Assembly (NCBI GenBank): GCA_017860985.1
Contig: JAGFXG010000001.1
Span: forward strand, 1-21,719
DNA: 21,719 nt
Source of the DNA: Deltaproteobacteria bacterium
GTDB taxonomy: Bacteria; Desulfobacterota; Syntrophia; Syntrophales; Smithellaceae
Reading direction: 5' to 3'
Within the stretch, counting starts at the first letter, position 1. Each line of letters starts with the position of its first letter. This document shows, one piece after another, positions 8,384-15,619 of this stretch. The notes under the pieces were generated by a model. It ran no database searches and was not told the DNA's origin. It was given only the letters and a program-made list of their open reading frames with translations. The position numbers and the translations under genes were made by a program.

Positions 8384-9046
8384 TCATTTTTTTATCGCCC
8401 TGAGAACAAGCCTTCCCACCTCATCCCCCAAACTTCCCTTTAGTTTCTTATCACGGGATTTGAGCGCAGCCGGCAGCCACAACTGCTTCTCCTTAATGGG
8501 GGCGCCTTTTTTATAAAAAAGAATAGTACCCATGATCATCATGTGAATCAGAAATGGCGCTGTCTCCACGAATATTCCCTTTCGGGTCCCGTCTTCCAGG
8601 ATGCCCAGCAGAATCGTCACAACTGACGCCATATCTTCAGCGACAACGCGGGGCAAATGTGTCCCGCCTGAGGCCATCTCCCGCATCATAATCGGAGGAA
8701 TTTCGGGATTCTCGTCCACGGCGGAGGCAATACAGTTGATGTATATTTTCAGTTTCTCTTCGGGATTATCGGCTTTCGCTACAGATTCAGCGATGTCCTG
8801 CGCGACATTGCCCAAAACCTGATGTATGACATTGGCGTAAAGCGTGTCCTTGTCACCTATCTGATAGTAAAGCGTGGCCTTGTTAACACCGGCGCGTGCG
8901 GCAATCTCGTCCACATGCGTCCCGCTGTAGCCGTTTTCAGCAAAAACCTTTCTTGCCGCAGCAAGAATCTTCTCGGCCGTTTTTCCCGGTTCCCTGAAAT
9001 CCATTTGCTTTTTAATTAATGCGGGTTTCCGTTTTCTGCGATCCAT
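8384..9046 (-). CDS. TetR-family repressor, CecR (YbiH)-like
   Basis: Predicted DNA-binding repressor of its own promoter and of the exporter operon. The N-terminal helix-turn-helix is textbook TetR: AAARKVFAENGYSGTHVDEI, then AGVNKATLYYQIGDKDTLY; the remaining ~150 residues form the helical ligand-binding and dimer domain. The start is uncertain: ATG at 9044-9046 (220 aa) has AAAAGGA only 2 nt upstream; a TTG at 9064 and an ATG at 9002-9004 also fit. Family and position (directly upstream of hlyD, ATPase, ATPase, permease, permease on the same strand) match E. coli cecR-ybhGFSR, where CecR responds to cefoperazone and chloramphenicol. The intergenic gap to hlyD is 177 bp. A triple operator-like array lies about 117 bp upstream of the start. 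Confidence 0.9.
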   Translation of the reverse strand: MDRRKRKPALIKKQMDFREPGKTAEKILAAARKVFAENGYSGTHVDEIAARAGVNKATLYYQIGDKDTLYANVIHQVLGNVAQDIAESVAKADNPEEKLKIYINCIASAVDENPEIPPIMMREMASGGTHLPRVVAEDMASVVTILLGILEDGTRKGIFVETAPFLIHMMIMGTILFYKKGAPIKEKQLWLPAALKSRDKKLKGSLGDEVGRLVLRAIKK

Positions 9047-9162
9047 GGTCCTTTTCCGAAACAAAGCATTTGAAATTGTCCCCGGTCCATGCAGCGGCCG
9101 TCGAAGATTTGACGGCGGGAATTCATCTCCGGATCCAATTCCCTTAACGAAAATGCCGCATT

Positions 9163-9200
9163 AACCATCTGGTTCAACCATAAGGTTTAACCGAATAGTT
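9163..9200. promoter_or_regulatory. Triple 13-bp operator-like array for the TetR regulator
   Basis: Three units start exactly 13 bp apart: AACCATCTGGTT (9163-9174), AACCATAAGGTT (9176-9187) and AACCGAATAGTT (9189-9200). Each begins AACC and ends GTT; the first is a palindrome with 5-bp arms, the second with 4-bp arms, the third is degenerate. The third covers the predicted -10 of the regulator promoter. Position and symmetry fit autoregulatory binding by a dimeric TetR protein; binding by this particular protein is inference. Confidence 0.7.
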
Positions 9201-9223
9201 AAATATATACGAAAAAAAGTCAA
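9195..9223 (-). promoter_or_regulatory. Promoter candidate for tetR-exporter operon
   Basis: Minus-strand TTGACT (9218-9223) and AACTAT (9195-9200) are separated by exactly 17 nt. The -35 is strong, the -10 poor, as often seen at regulated promoters. Its -10 coincides with the third operator unit. Confidence 0.5.
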
Positions 9224-9790
9224 GCGGATTTTGACAAGATGAATTCTTTGTAAGTTTGCACATAAAATGAAATTATTACTGGTTGAAAATGGGATTTGAA
9301 AATGCTTTTTGTACGTACTCGACTGCAGCATTATGGGTAGATTACCAATACACAAAAAGATTTGCCGGTCAGCCTGGATCGATGAATACGGAACGAAAGG
9401 CGCATGTTCTATCGGGCAAATTTCCATGATTATCCTGGCATGATGTTCTTCCTAAAGTCAATTATCCAACAATTTTCTAGGGTATGCTCTATTTCGAATA
9501 GGTAATCATTATTAAATGTTGCCATTTTCCTTATGCTGTACTAAAAGATTACATGACATTTATTGACACAATATTCCCAAAATAATAAAAGATCAAACTG
9601 ATATTTGCCGATAATAAAGAACTTTTGCAGAATACATAAATTAATAATTATTTTAATTTATTAATATATTACGAAAAAGAAAAAATATATGAAAACATAT
9701 TTTGTACAAAAAGCTTTTTGCTCAAGGAAATACAGGATGTGACAGATATGAAATTAGGAACTGGATAGTATCAACATCTGGTGAACACTT
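9224..9790. other. AT-rich intergenic region between tetR operon and HD-GYP-type gene
   Basis: 567 bp without a supportable gene. The frames that are open here have no ribosome site and no recognisable protein. It becomes very AT-rich after 9500. Near the downstream gene are two abutting perfect palindromes, TTTTGTACAAAA (9700-9711) and AAAAAGCTTTTT (9708-9719). A GGTGA 7-8 nt before the ATG at 9791 is the likely ribosome site of the next gene. Confidence 0.5.
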
Positions 9791-10732
9791 ATGGAACGCT
9801 TCAAAAAATATCTTTTTAAGAATTTCGAAGCAATACTCGTCTTTGTTGTTCTCGTATCAGCCGCCTTTGGAACCTATTTTTTTAAAGACCTATCGATTGT
9901 ACTCAATTTTTACTATCTTCCTGTTCTTGTGGGAGCTTATTTGCTGGGACGTCGTTCGGGACTTCTCACCGCGATCCTGTCAATTCTGCTTGTCATCGTC
10001 TTTGCCACTATTTATCCCGCCAGATTCTTCACACATAACACGTTGTTACAGGATATCGGCAGGCTATCCTCTTGGGCAGGTTTCCTCATACTGGCAAGCA
10101 TCACTGTTGGCAGTCTGTATGAAATGAACAAGCGCCAGCTCTATGATTTGCAAAATGCATATGTTGGAATCCTTGAGATACTGTCTAAATATCTCGAGTC
10201 GACGGACCGTTACACCAAGGGGCATTCTGTCCGTGTCTCAGAGCTTGCTATGGAAATCGCTATTGCCATGGAGCTGAATCGTACTGACGTCGAGAACATC
10301 CGGGTGGCAGGATTACTTCACGACATTGGAAAGGTAGAGGTGAGCGGAGAAATTCTACGCAAGGCAGCCAATCTAACAACTGAAGAGAGGGATCAGATCG
10401 ACAAACATGCGGAGAAGGGAGCAATGATTCTTTCCTCTGTGGGGTCGGTTCTCAAGGAAGTTGTCCCCATCGTCATGGCTCACCATGAGTACTTCTCAAG
10501 CAATGAAAACTTTAAAAATGATACCATAAAAGAAAGGGAAACACCCATAGGGGCTCGGATCCTGGCAGTCGCCGACTCCTTCGATGCAATGACAACAGAC
10601 CGTCCATACCGCAAGGGCATGCCACCCTGGCAGGCCCGCGAACAAATTATGGTAAATGCCGGCAAGCAGTTTGATCCTCAAGTCGTCGAAGCATTTAAGC
10701 GTGTGCTCGATAAGAAACTGGAAACGATATAA
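9791..10732 (+). CDS. Membrane-bound HD-domain protein, HD-GYP type lacking the GYP motif
   Basis: 313 aa. The N-terminal ~110 residues hold about four membrane segments (12-29, 37-52, 57-76, 94-110), with no periplasmic sensor domain of note. The cytoplasmic HD domain follows: His145, HD (177-178, in LLHDIGK), His206 in HAEKG (usually HPxxG), HH (231-232), then GARILAVADSFDAMTTDRPYRKG (254-276), all typical of HD-GYP cyclic-di-GMP phosphodiesterases. The segment after HHE, which normally reads DGxGYP, is replaced by a Ser/Asn/Lys-rich stretch without Gly-Tyr-Pro. The metal-binding residues look intact, so it may be an active HD hydrolase with altered nucleotide recognition, or a degenerate receptor. 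Single-gene unit, opposite in orientation to the tetR operon. Confidence 0.85.
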   Translation: MERFKKYLFKNFEAILVFVVLVSAAFGTYFFKDLSIVLNFYYLPVLVGAYLLGRRSGLLTAILSILLVIVFATIYPARFFTHNTLLQDIGRLSSWAGFLILASITVGSLYEMNKRQLYDLQNAYVGILEILSKYLESTDRYTKGHSVRVSELAMEIAIAMELNRTDVENIRVAGLLHDIGKVEVSGEILRKAANLTTEERDQIDKHAEKGAMILSSVGSVLKEVVPIVMAHHEYFSSNENFKNDTIKERETPIGARILAVADSFDAMTTDRPYRKGMPPWQAREQIMVNAGKQFDPQVVEAFKRVLDKKLETI

Positions 10733-10910
10733 AACGGTAAGATAGGCATTATCTCTCTCTGGATGTAAAATAATCGCAGGTGTCTGTTACTAATTATTGA
10801 TCCAGATACGTATATTTTGAAATAATATATTACTATGGTTGAAAATTAAACAACCCATCTTATTAATACAGCTGATTGCTGCACTCCGGTCGGAGAGATA
10901 CTCGCTTTCT

Positions 10911-10913
10911 TCC
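10911..10913. repeat. Left target-site duplication TCC of the IS3 element
   Basis: The trinucleotide TCC directly precedes the left inverted repeat and is matched by TCC at 12175-12177 directly after the right one. A 3-bp duplication is usual for the IS3 family. Without the element the sequence would read ..CTTTCTTCCCGTAATC.., so the insertion hit non-coding DNA. Confidence 0.6.
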
Positions 10914-10943
10914 TGATCTTTACCCGAAAAAGTGGACACCCCA

Positions 10944-11838
10944 CTAAGTTACACAAGCTTTCCTTTCAAACTCGGCGGGAGAACAATAATTCAATGCCGA
11001 GTGTCTTCTAACACAATTATAAAAGACTTCAATATATTCAAATATGCTCCCGCGAGCCTCCCGCCTGGTCTGATATTTCTCAAAATAAATAAGCTCCGTC
11101 TTTAAGGTATGGAAAAACGATTCCATCAGGGCGTTGTCGTAGCAATTCCCGGAAGAGTTCATGCTCTGGATAAAACCATGTTGTTCCATAAGATCACGAA
11201 AAGCATAACTGGTATACTGGGTTCCACGATCTGAATGGAACAAAACGCCAGCTTTGGGTTTTCTCTGCCTGATCGCTTTGCGCAAGGCATTCGCAATAAC
11301 CTCATGGCTCAATCTGTCATCCATTGACCATCCGATAATTTTACGATTAAAAACATCCAGGATCGCCGCCAGATATACCCAACCCTCTCTTGTCCAAATA
11401 TAGGTAATGTCCGAAACCCAAACCTGATTGGCCACGTCTGCCGAAAATCTCTGATTTAGAAGATTATCCGCCACCAAAAAGTCATGCTTGGATTTCTTTG
11501 TAGCCTTGAATCTCCTCTTCGTCTTTGCCTTAATCCAATGACTCTTCATCAGACGAGCAACTCGATTCTTCCCGCATGGAATCCCTTTAGCCCTTAGTTC
11601 CGCTGTCACCCGAGGACTGCCGTATGTCCCGCGGCCCCTTGCGTAAGCATCACGGATATGCACCAGCAAACGATCATTCTCTATCTGGCCTTCACTCTTT
11701 TTATGCTTTTCCCATAAATAATAACCGCTCCTGGAAACTCCCAGCACCCGACACATCTTCTTCACCGCAAATACGGAACGGTGTTTTTCTATAAACTGAT
11801 ACTTTACTCTGGGTGTTTTGAGAAGATGGCCAAGGCTT
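10944..11838 (-). CDS. IS3-family transposase OrfB (DDE catalytic subunit)
   Basis: Retroviral-integrase-type DDE transposase that cuts and joins the element's ends. Catalytic residues are in WVSDITYIW (first Asp), LFHSDRGTQYT (second Asp) and NALMESFFHTLK (Glu), with D-35-E-like spacing. The first in-frame ATG is at 11763-11765 (273 aa), but family-like sequence (VKYQFIEKHRSVFAV) continues upstream in the same frame to a stop at the A tract near 11838-11845. So, as in other IS3 elements, it should be made as an OrfAB fusion by frameshifting rather than from its own start. The catalytic domain is intact to the C-terminal HSALNYCSPAEFE motif. Confidence 0.9.
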
Positions 11839-12105
11839 TTTTAAGATAGCCTTCTCCTCCTTTAGATTCTCATTCTCCCGTTGCAGACGGCGAAGTTCCT
11901 CCTCAGGCCCCCGCAGATGACCTTTCCCGGGGAAAGACTGATCCATATCCGCCCGATACTTACGCCTCCACTGATGAAGCAGGTTCGGATGAATACCCAG
12001 ATCGCCCGCAATATCCTTCACGGAACGATTACCCTCATTCATCAATCTAATAGCCTCATACTTGAAGTCCTTATCAAAATACCTGTGTTCCTCTCTTCTC
12101 CCCAT
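11701..12105 (-). CDS. IS3-family transposase OrfA (HTH), probably frameshifted at the A tract
   Basis: Binds the inverted repeats. 134 aa with an N-terminal helix-turn-helix (FDKDFKYEAIRLMNEG.., then SVKDIAGDLGIHPNLLHQW) and a leucine-zipper-like helix (ELRRLQRENENLKEEKAILKK). After ILKK the frame enters sequence with no family resemblance (PWPSSQNTQ.. to the end). One frame away the expected tail, KKALAIFSKHPE and a stop at 11804-11806, is present. The switch is at a run of six A (11837-11842 on this strand). A seventh A would restore both the normal tail and a canonical -1 shift into OrfB, so this copy looks one base short. Confidence 0.85.
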   Translation of the reverse strand: MGRREEHRYFDKDFKYEAIRLMNEGNRSVKDIAGDLGIHPNLLHQWRRKYRADMDQSFPGKGHLRGPEEELRRLQRENENLKEEKAILKKPWPSSQNTQSKVSVYRKTPFRICGEEDVSGAGSFQERLLFMGKA

Positions 12106-12177
12106 GACACACCTCCATCTTGTCTTTTATTAATTGAAACTCTTCGGTGTGTCCACTAAATCGGGGGAAGACTATCC

Positions 12178-12516
12178 CGTAATCATCAGTTCTGATAAAT
12201 TATCACTGTTCAACCTTTGCAGGTGACTCTAATGCTCAACAATGCTTCCGGAAACAAACAAAATGTCAACCTCTACGAAAATGCTTGCTTTCAACCGTAA
12301 TCAATAAGGCTGTGTATTTTCCTCTTTTAAAAAAAATGAACAGTGCTGTTATGAGATACAACCCATCAGAAAGGGTGAATTCGTTTATTAATTGTTATAT
12401 GACGTTTCTGTAAGGTTTATGAAGATGACAGTAGAAGATAGTTACAAAGAAAGATACAAATCAAGGTTTCAAATGAAGTGCATATCATCATAATAGCCAA
12501 CGCCATAGAAAATGTG
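12178..12516. other. Intergenic region right of the IS element
   Basis: About 340 bp of AT-rich DNA with frequent stops in all frames and no recognisable gene, RNA or terminator. It separates the insertion from the short ORF downstream of the PHA-synthase-like gene. Confidence 0.4.
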
Positions 12517-12609
12517 TTAGTGGATGTCCGTGCCATTAAGGGACGTTTTCATCAGTGACGTAATTAATTCGTTGGACGATTTGATCCAATCTTTAAAAAA
12601 GCTTGCCAT
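12517..12609 (-). CDS. 30-aa helical ORF coupled to PHA-synthase-like gene, possibly a truncated gene
   Basis: Starts at ATG 12607-12609, 6 bp after the stop of the PHA-synthase-like gene, with GAGAGG 9 nt upstream overlapping that stop; such spacing suggests translational coupling. The peptide begins MASFFKDWIKSSNELITSLM and ends NGTDIH. Its F-W and hydrophobic spacing resembles the amphipathic N-termini of PHA granule-associated or PhaE-type subunits, but it stops after 30 codons and I find no continuation in other frames. It may be a real micropeptide, or what is left of a longer gene; no function is claimed. Confidence 0.35.
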   Translation of the reverse strand: MASFFKDWIKSSNELITSLMKTSLNGTDIH

Positions 12610-12615
12610 GAGCGA

Positions 12616-14199
12616 TTACCTCTCTTCCAAATCCAGTTGATATTTAACCGGGCCGCGGTACCCCTTGCCAAATTTCTTATGCAGAGCGCATTCCGAATCA
12701 GGATGAGACCAGGTAGTCGCGATTGCTCCGTGTCCTTTGGGAAATGGCGTCACCTCGGCATCAATATAATCCAACGCGGCTAAAGTAGTATCTTTATCCA
12801 CTAGATCATCTCCTTCGCCGTAACAAATCAACCACTTTATGCCATGTTCTTTCATTCTTCGGAAATTAAGTACTCTTCCAAATAATTTTACAGGTAGTGT
12901 CCCGTCACTGGTTATGGGAATTGTGTAAGAATCAAAGCTCATTTGAGTAATGGCGAGAGGTAGATCAAGGCGATCATACGTCAACCAATGCATTAGCGCT
13001 GCCGCCGTTTTATTAATATAGAAATTACCATTGGGTATACTCATGCTCTCCACTGAGGCAAGATCACGGCTGAACGTAACTAATGGCGCTTCTTTCTCCA
13101 TGCTTTTTAATTTATAAACCCAGCTCATAACTTTGCCGTCAACAACGCGGTTTCCGCTGGTCAGCTCTTTTGAGGCATAGCTTAAGTCTCGGAAGCGCGG
13201 GGGGATGTGTTCGAGGTATTCGACAAGCGCTTTGCTTCTGGTTCCGTCAATGGGAGAGACACAAGTAATCAAGGCGTCCACCAAGTCATCCAGTTCGCCA
13301 GAGAGTAAATTACACACACAAATAAAACCCCCTTGGCAGAACCCATTCAAGGTAACCATTTTGTTGTGTTTTTTCTTTATGATTTCGCAGAAATATTTCA
13401 TATCACGGGCATCATCTTCACCGGTCATAACCTGCAGGGCAGGGTTTTCCTCAATGTCTTTTAAAATACGAATATAAGTGGGAATGCCCTGATCGGCAAA
13501 GGCATGAGCATAACTTTTCTTTTCATCGGGCAAGAAACCTAAAATATTCGCACCTAAAACATACGGATGGACAATCATGATCGGCTTTGCTTTCTTGCGC
13601 ACTTTAATCTTCTTATCGCGGGAAAATACCTGATAGAGAGTAAAGCGGTCTGTTTCTGCAATTTTTGCATAACCGCCATCATCAAAATGGAAACCGAATT
13701 CTTTTTTGATATCTTGAATAGCCTGAGGAAACGCTTGGACTAAATTATTCAATGTTTGAGCATTACTTTTAGAGACATCTTTAATATTTTCTCCATCAAT
13801 ATTAAAAAGAAAATGAATGAAAGCTTCCATGAATTTTTCTGTTTGACTTTTATGAAAGTCATGTAATCCTGAAATAGAAGGCCCTGCACCTTTTTCGGCA
13901 ATTTGTATGTTGAATTTGTATAATTCGATATAATCATGCATTGTTTCCAGCAAAGTTACTTCTCTAATTTTTTCTTTTTCTTTTGTTAGAAAGGAATTAA
14001 GAGATGTCCAGAACGGCGTTGAAAATTCATTGAAATAAGAAAGAATACCAAGCCAATAGACCTGCTGCGCATTTAAGGAGTGCAATATTAATTCCAGCAG
14101 ATCCGCAGGCAATTTCACCATTTTCTGTTGGTAGTTTGCCATAACATCACTGCTTACATCATTTAAATTTTTTAGATATTCCAAGCTATCATTTTCCAT
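12616..14199 (-). CDS. PHA synthase-like alpha/beta hydrolase (PhaC family, divergent)
   Basis: 527 aa. The catalytic half has the alpha/beta-hydrolase layout of poly(3-hydroxyalkanoate) synthases: PIMIVHPYVLG strand and oxyanion region (206-216), nucleophile elbow GFCQG (286-290) with Cys288 in place of the lipase Ser, an acid in GEGDDLVD (461-468), and His490 in PKGHGAI. Cysteine in the G-x-C-x-G box is diagnostic of PHA synthases. The N-terminal ~170 residues are helical and lack clear membrane segments. Overall similarity to classical PhaC is low (for example no obvious conserved Trp after the box), so polymerase activity is inferred, not shown; another thioester-using acyltransferase is possible. 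ATG at 14197-14199 has only a weak upstream AAGTG. No phaA, phaB or phasin gene of normal length is nearby. Confidence 0.7.
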   Translation of the reverse strand: MENDSLEYLKNLNDVSSDVMANYQQKMVKLPADLLELILHSLNAQQVYWLGILSYFNEFSTPFWTSLNSFLTKEKEKIREVTLLETMHDYIELYKFNIQIAEKGAGPSISGLHDFHKSQTEKFMEAFIHFLFNIDGENIKDVSKSNAQTLNNLVQAFPQAIQDIKKEFGFHFDDGGYAKIAETDRFTLYQVFSRDKKIKVRKKAKPIMIVHPYVLGANILGFLPDEKKSYAHAFADQGIPTYIRILKDIEENPALQVMTGEDDARDMKYFCEIIKKKHNKMVTLNGFCQGGFICVCNLLSGELDDLVDALITCVSPIDGTRSKALVEYLEHIPPRFRDLSYASKELTSGNRVVDGKVMSWVYKLKSMEKEAPLVTFSRDLASVESMSIPNGNFYINKTAAALMHWLTYDRLDLPLAITQMSFDSYTIPITSDGTLPVKLFGRVLNFRRMKEHGIKWLICYGEGDDLVDKDTTLAALDYIDAEVTPFPKGHGAIATTWSHPDSECALHKKFGKGYRGPVKYQLDLEER

Positions 14200-14314
14200 C
14201 TAAATATCACTTTATAATTTTGTTGCATAATTTACCAATTATTAACTTCAATGATTTTATAATATGAAAAGAAAGTATTTGTCAACTGCGACCCCCTGCT
14301 GGAATCATGTTGTT

Positions 14315-14422
14315 TTACTCCAAAGCAGTACTAGCCATTTTTTCAATCTGATCTTGTAATATAGCCATGGCATTAAATGAATTCAAACATTTCAAGCGGA
14401 AAGCATTAAAATATTTATTCAC
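14315..14422 (-). CDS. 35-aa helical ORF upstream of PHA-synthase-like gene, possible remnant
   Basis: GTG at 14420-14422 to TAA at 14315-14317. The peptide is strongly amphipathic (NKYFNAFRLKCLNSF.., ending DQIEKMASTALE), like the tail of a phasin or other coiled helix. No ribosome site is present, and a stop lies in frame about 17 codons upstream of the GTG. It sits 115 bp upstream of the PHA-synthase-like start. Chance is a real alternative; it is reported because a second short helical ORF flanks the same gene on the other side. Confidence 0.2.
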   Translation of the reverse strand: MNKYFNAFRLKCLNSFNAMAILQDQIEKMASTALE

Positions 14423-14606
14423 ATTGTTTGCTTCATTGTAGGTGTAACAGGATAAAAGGCACAATTAAGATTTGCCCTTGTCTCGCCTGAACAGTGCGGG
14501 CAATAGTTACCAGATAAGTTCATCTATAATTGTCATAATTTCATTTTATGCGTAAAGTAACACCTATAAACGGAATCGACCGTTAAAAGGTATTGCTCTT
14601 TTTGAA

Positions 14607-14654
14607 TGATCGATCATTGACAAGGAGAATTGTCCGGTGAGATTCCTTGTCGAT
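14607..14654. repeat. Nested inverted repeats after hflC-like gene
   Basis: The perfect 14-bp palindrome AATGATCGATCATT (14605-14618) is followed by GACAAGGA and, 17 nt later, its complement TCCTTGTC and then GATCAT. The outer ATGATC/GATCAT segments can extend the 8-bp stem across a bulge. It begins a few bases after the hflC-like stop on the minus strand. There is no U run, so it is not a classic terminator; it may stabilise the 3' end of the transcript. Confidence 0.45.
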
Positions 14655-14658
14655 CATG

Positions 14659-15465
14659 TTACTTTTGCTTGTCCACCTGGATAAAGGGCACCGTACCGCC
14701 GGTTACATTGGGCAGTTTGCCGTCCCATTTCTCGATGGCTTTGATTTGCGCTTCAATCTGGCGCAGCTGGATAAGCTCGGGTGAAATAACCTGCCGCTGC
14801 AATCGCAGCGCTTCGGCCTCGGCCCGGGCTGATGCAATTTTCTGCTCTGCTTCCACCCGGATCCTGTCCAGATCTCGCTTGGCCCGAAGCGCGTTCTGCT
14901 CGGCCGTTTGCTTAGACTCGATGGCTTTATTGAATTCCTGGGAAAACTCGAAATCCGTAATGGAAAGTTCCACAACGATGACACCGAATCCCTTCAATCT
15001 GTCGCGGAGATAATTACGCACTTCCGTTTTGAGCGCTTCTCGCTTGGAGATCAACTCTTCCGCCGTGTAGCGGGCGGCAGCCGCCTTGAAACTCTCTTTT
15101 ACGGCCGGATCAATGACCCGCTCATTGTAATTTAAACCGATATTGGAATACATCGAACCTGCTTTGGACGGTTCGAGATTATAGTTAAGAACCATTGTGG
15201 TCTGAACCACCTGTAAATCCCTGCTGGCCGCTTCCGTCTTGGTTGTGGTTTTCTGGACCCGTACAGACATGTACACCACATCTTCCGCCAGCGGTATTTT
15301 AAAATTAGGCCCGGGCTCAACCACGCGGTTGACCTCTCCGAAGCGCAGCACGACGCCGCGTTCTCCGGCATCCACTCCGAAATAAGTTGATATAATCAAT
15401 AACAGGATTGCAATCCCTGCAATCCCTATGAAAAACACTTTGCCGGGTATCTTCTGTCCATCCAT
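14659..15465 (-). CDS. Prohibitin/HflC-like SPFH-domain membrane protein
   Basis: 268 aa. One N-terminal membrane segment (about 12-30) is followed by an SPFH domain: AGERGVVLRFGEV, then PGPNFKIPLAEDV, a central beta region, and YTAEELISKREALKTEVRNYL. A long charged coiled coil (NKAIESKQTAEQNALRAK.. to AEALRLQRQ) follows, typical of oligomeric prohibitins. Such proteins assemble into large membrane rings and, as HflKC, modulate the FtsH protease. The ATG at 15463-15465 is chosen because GGAGG lies 7 nt upstream; a GTG two codons earlier lies inside the ribosome site. No hflK partner or ftsH is adjacent, so it is more like a stand-alone bacterial prohibitin than true HflC. Confidence 0.88.
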   Translation of the reverse strand: MDGQKIPGKVFFIGIAGIAILLLIISTYFGVDAGERGVVLRFGEVNRVVEPGPNFKIPLAEDVVYMSVRVQKTTTKTEAASRDLQVVQTTMVLNYNLEPSKAGSMYSNIGLNYNERVIDPAVKESFKAAAARYTAEELISKREALKTEVRNYLRDRLKGFGVIVVELSITDFEFSQEFNKAIESKQTAEQNALRAKRDLDRIRVEAEQKIASARAEAEALRLQRQVISPELIQLRQIEAQIKAIEKWDGKLPNVTGGTVPFIQVDKQK

Positions 15466-15619
15466 CAGCACACCTCCCGTTGCCTGTATCTAAATGATAT
15501 ATTTTGTAATTTTACTTTTTTTAATGATAATCATCGAACTACCGAACCACTGGCGACAACTTATCAGAATTCACTATCGTGTCAATATTTTTCGGATGCC
15601 TGTATCCTGCAGCAGGACA

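Larger units (their letters stand above)
10914..12174 (-). mobile_element. IS3-family insertion sequence, complete, 1261 bp
   Basis: Bounded by imperfect inverted repeats: left 10914-10941 and right 12147-12174 (read on the opposite strand) agree at about 20 of 28 positions, with shared blocks TCTT, CCCGA and AGTGGACAC. The ends are TG on the left and TA on the right, and TCC flanks both sides. It carries the two-ORF OrfA/OrfB transposase of the IS3 family on the minus strand. Length is typical. It sits between the HD-GYP-type gene and the PHA-synthase-like gene without disrupting a recognisable gene. Confidence 0.9.
14200..14658. other. Intergenic region between PHA-synthase-like gene and hflC-like gene
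   Basis: 459 bp. It holds one short minus-strand frame of interest (14315-14422, listed separately), and near the hflC-like stop a nested set of palindromes (14607-14654, listed separately). A Cys-pair-containing 34-codon frame around 14430-14530 has no ribosome site and is not called. No convincing promoter was found for the PHA-synthase-like gene. Confidence 0.4.

Noticed and set aside
9161..9427. Minus-strand 88-codon open frame upstream of tetR
   Set aside because: It covers the promoter and operator array, has no ribosome site, and reads as low-complexity AT-driven sequence.
10931..12157. IS boundaries at AGTGGACAC with an AAA duplication
   Set aside because: The inverted repeats extend further out (CCCGA and TCTT blocks also match) and give a cleaner TCC duplication, so the outer ends were used.
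14430..14532. Minus-strand 34-codon frame with YCPHC
   Set aside because: A single Cys pair, a stop directly before the ATG and no ribosome site; probably chance.
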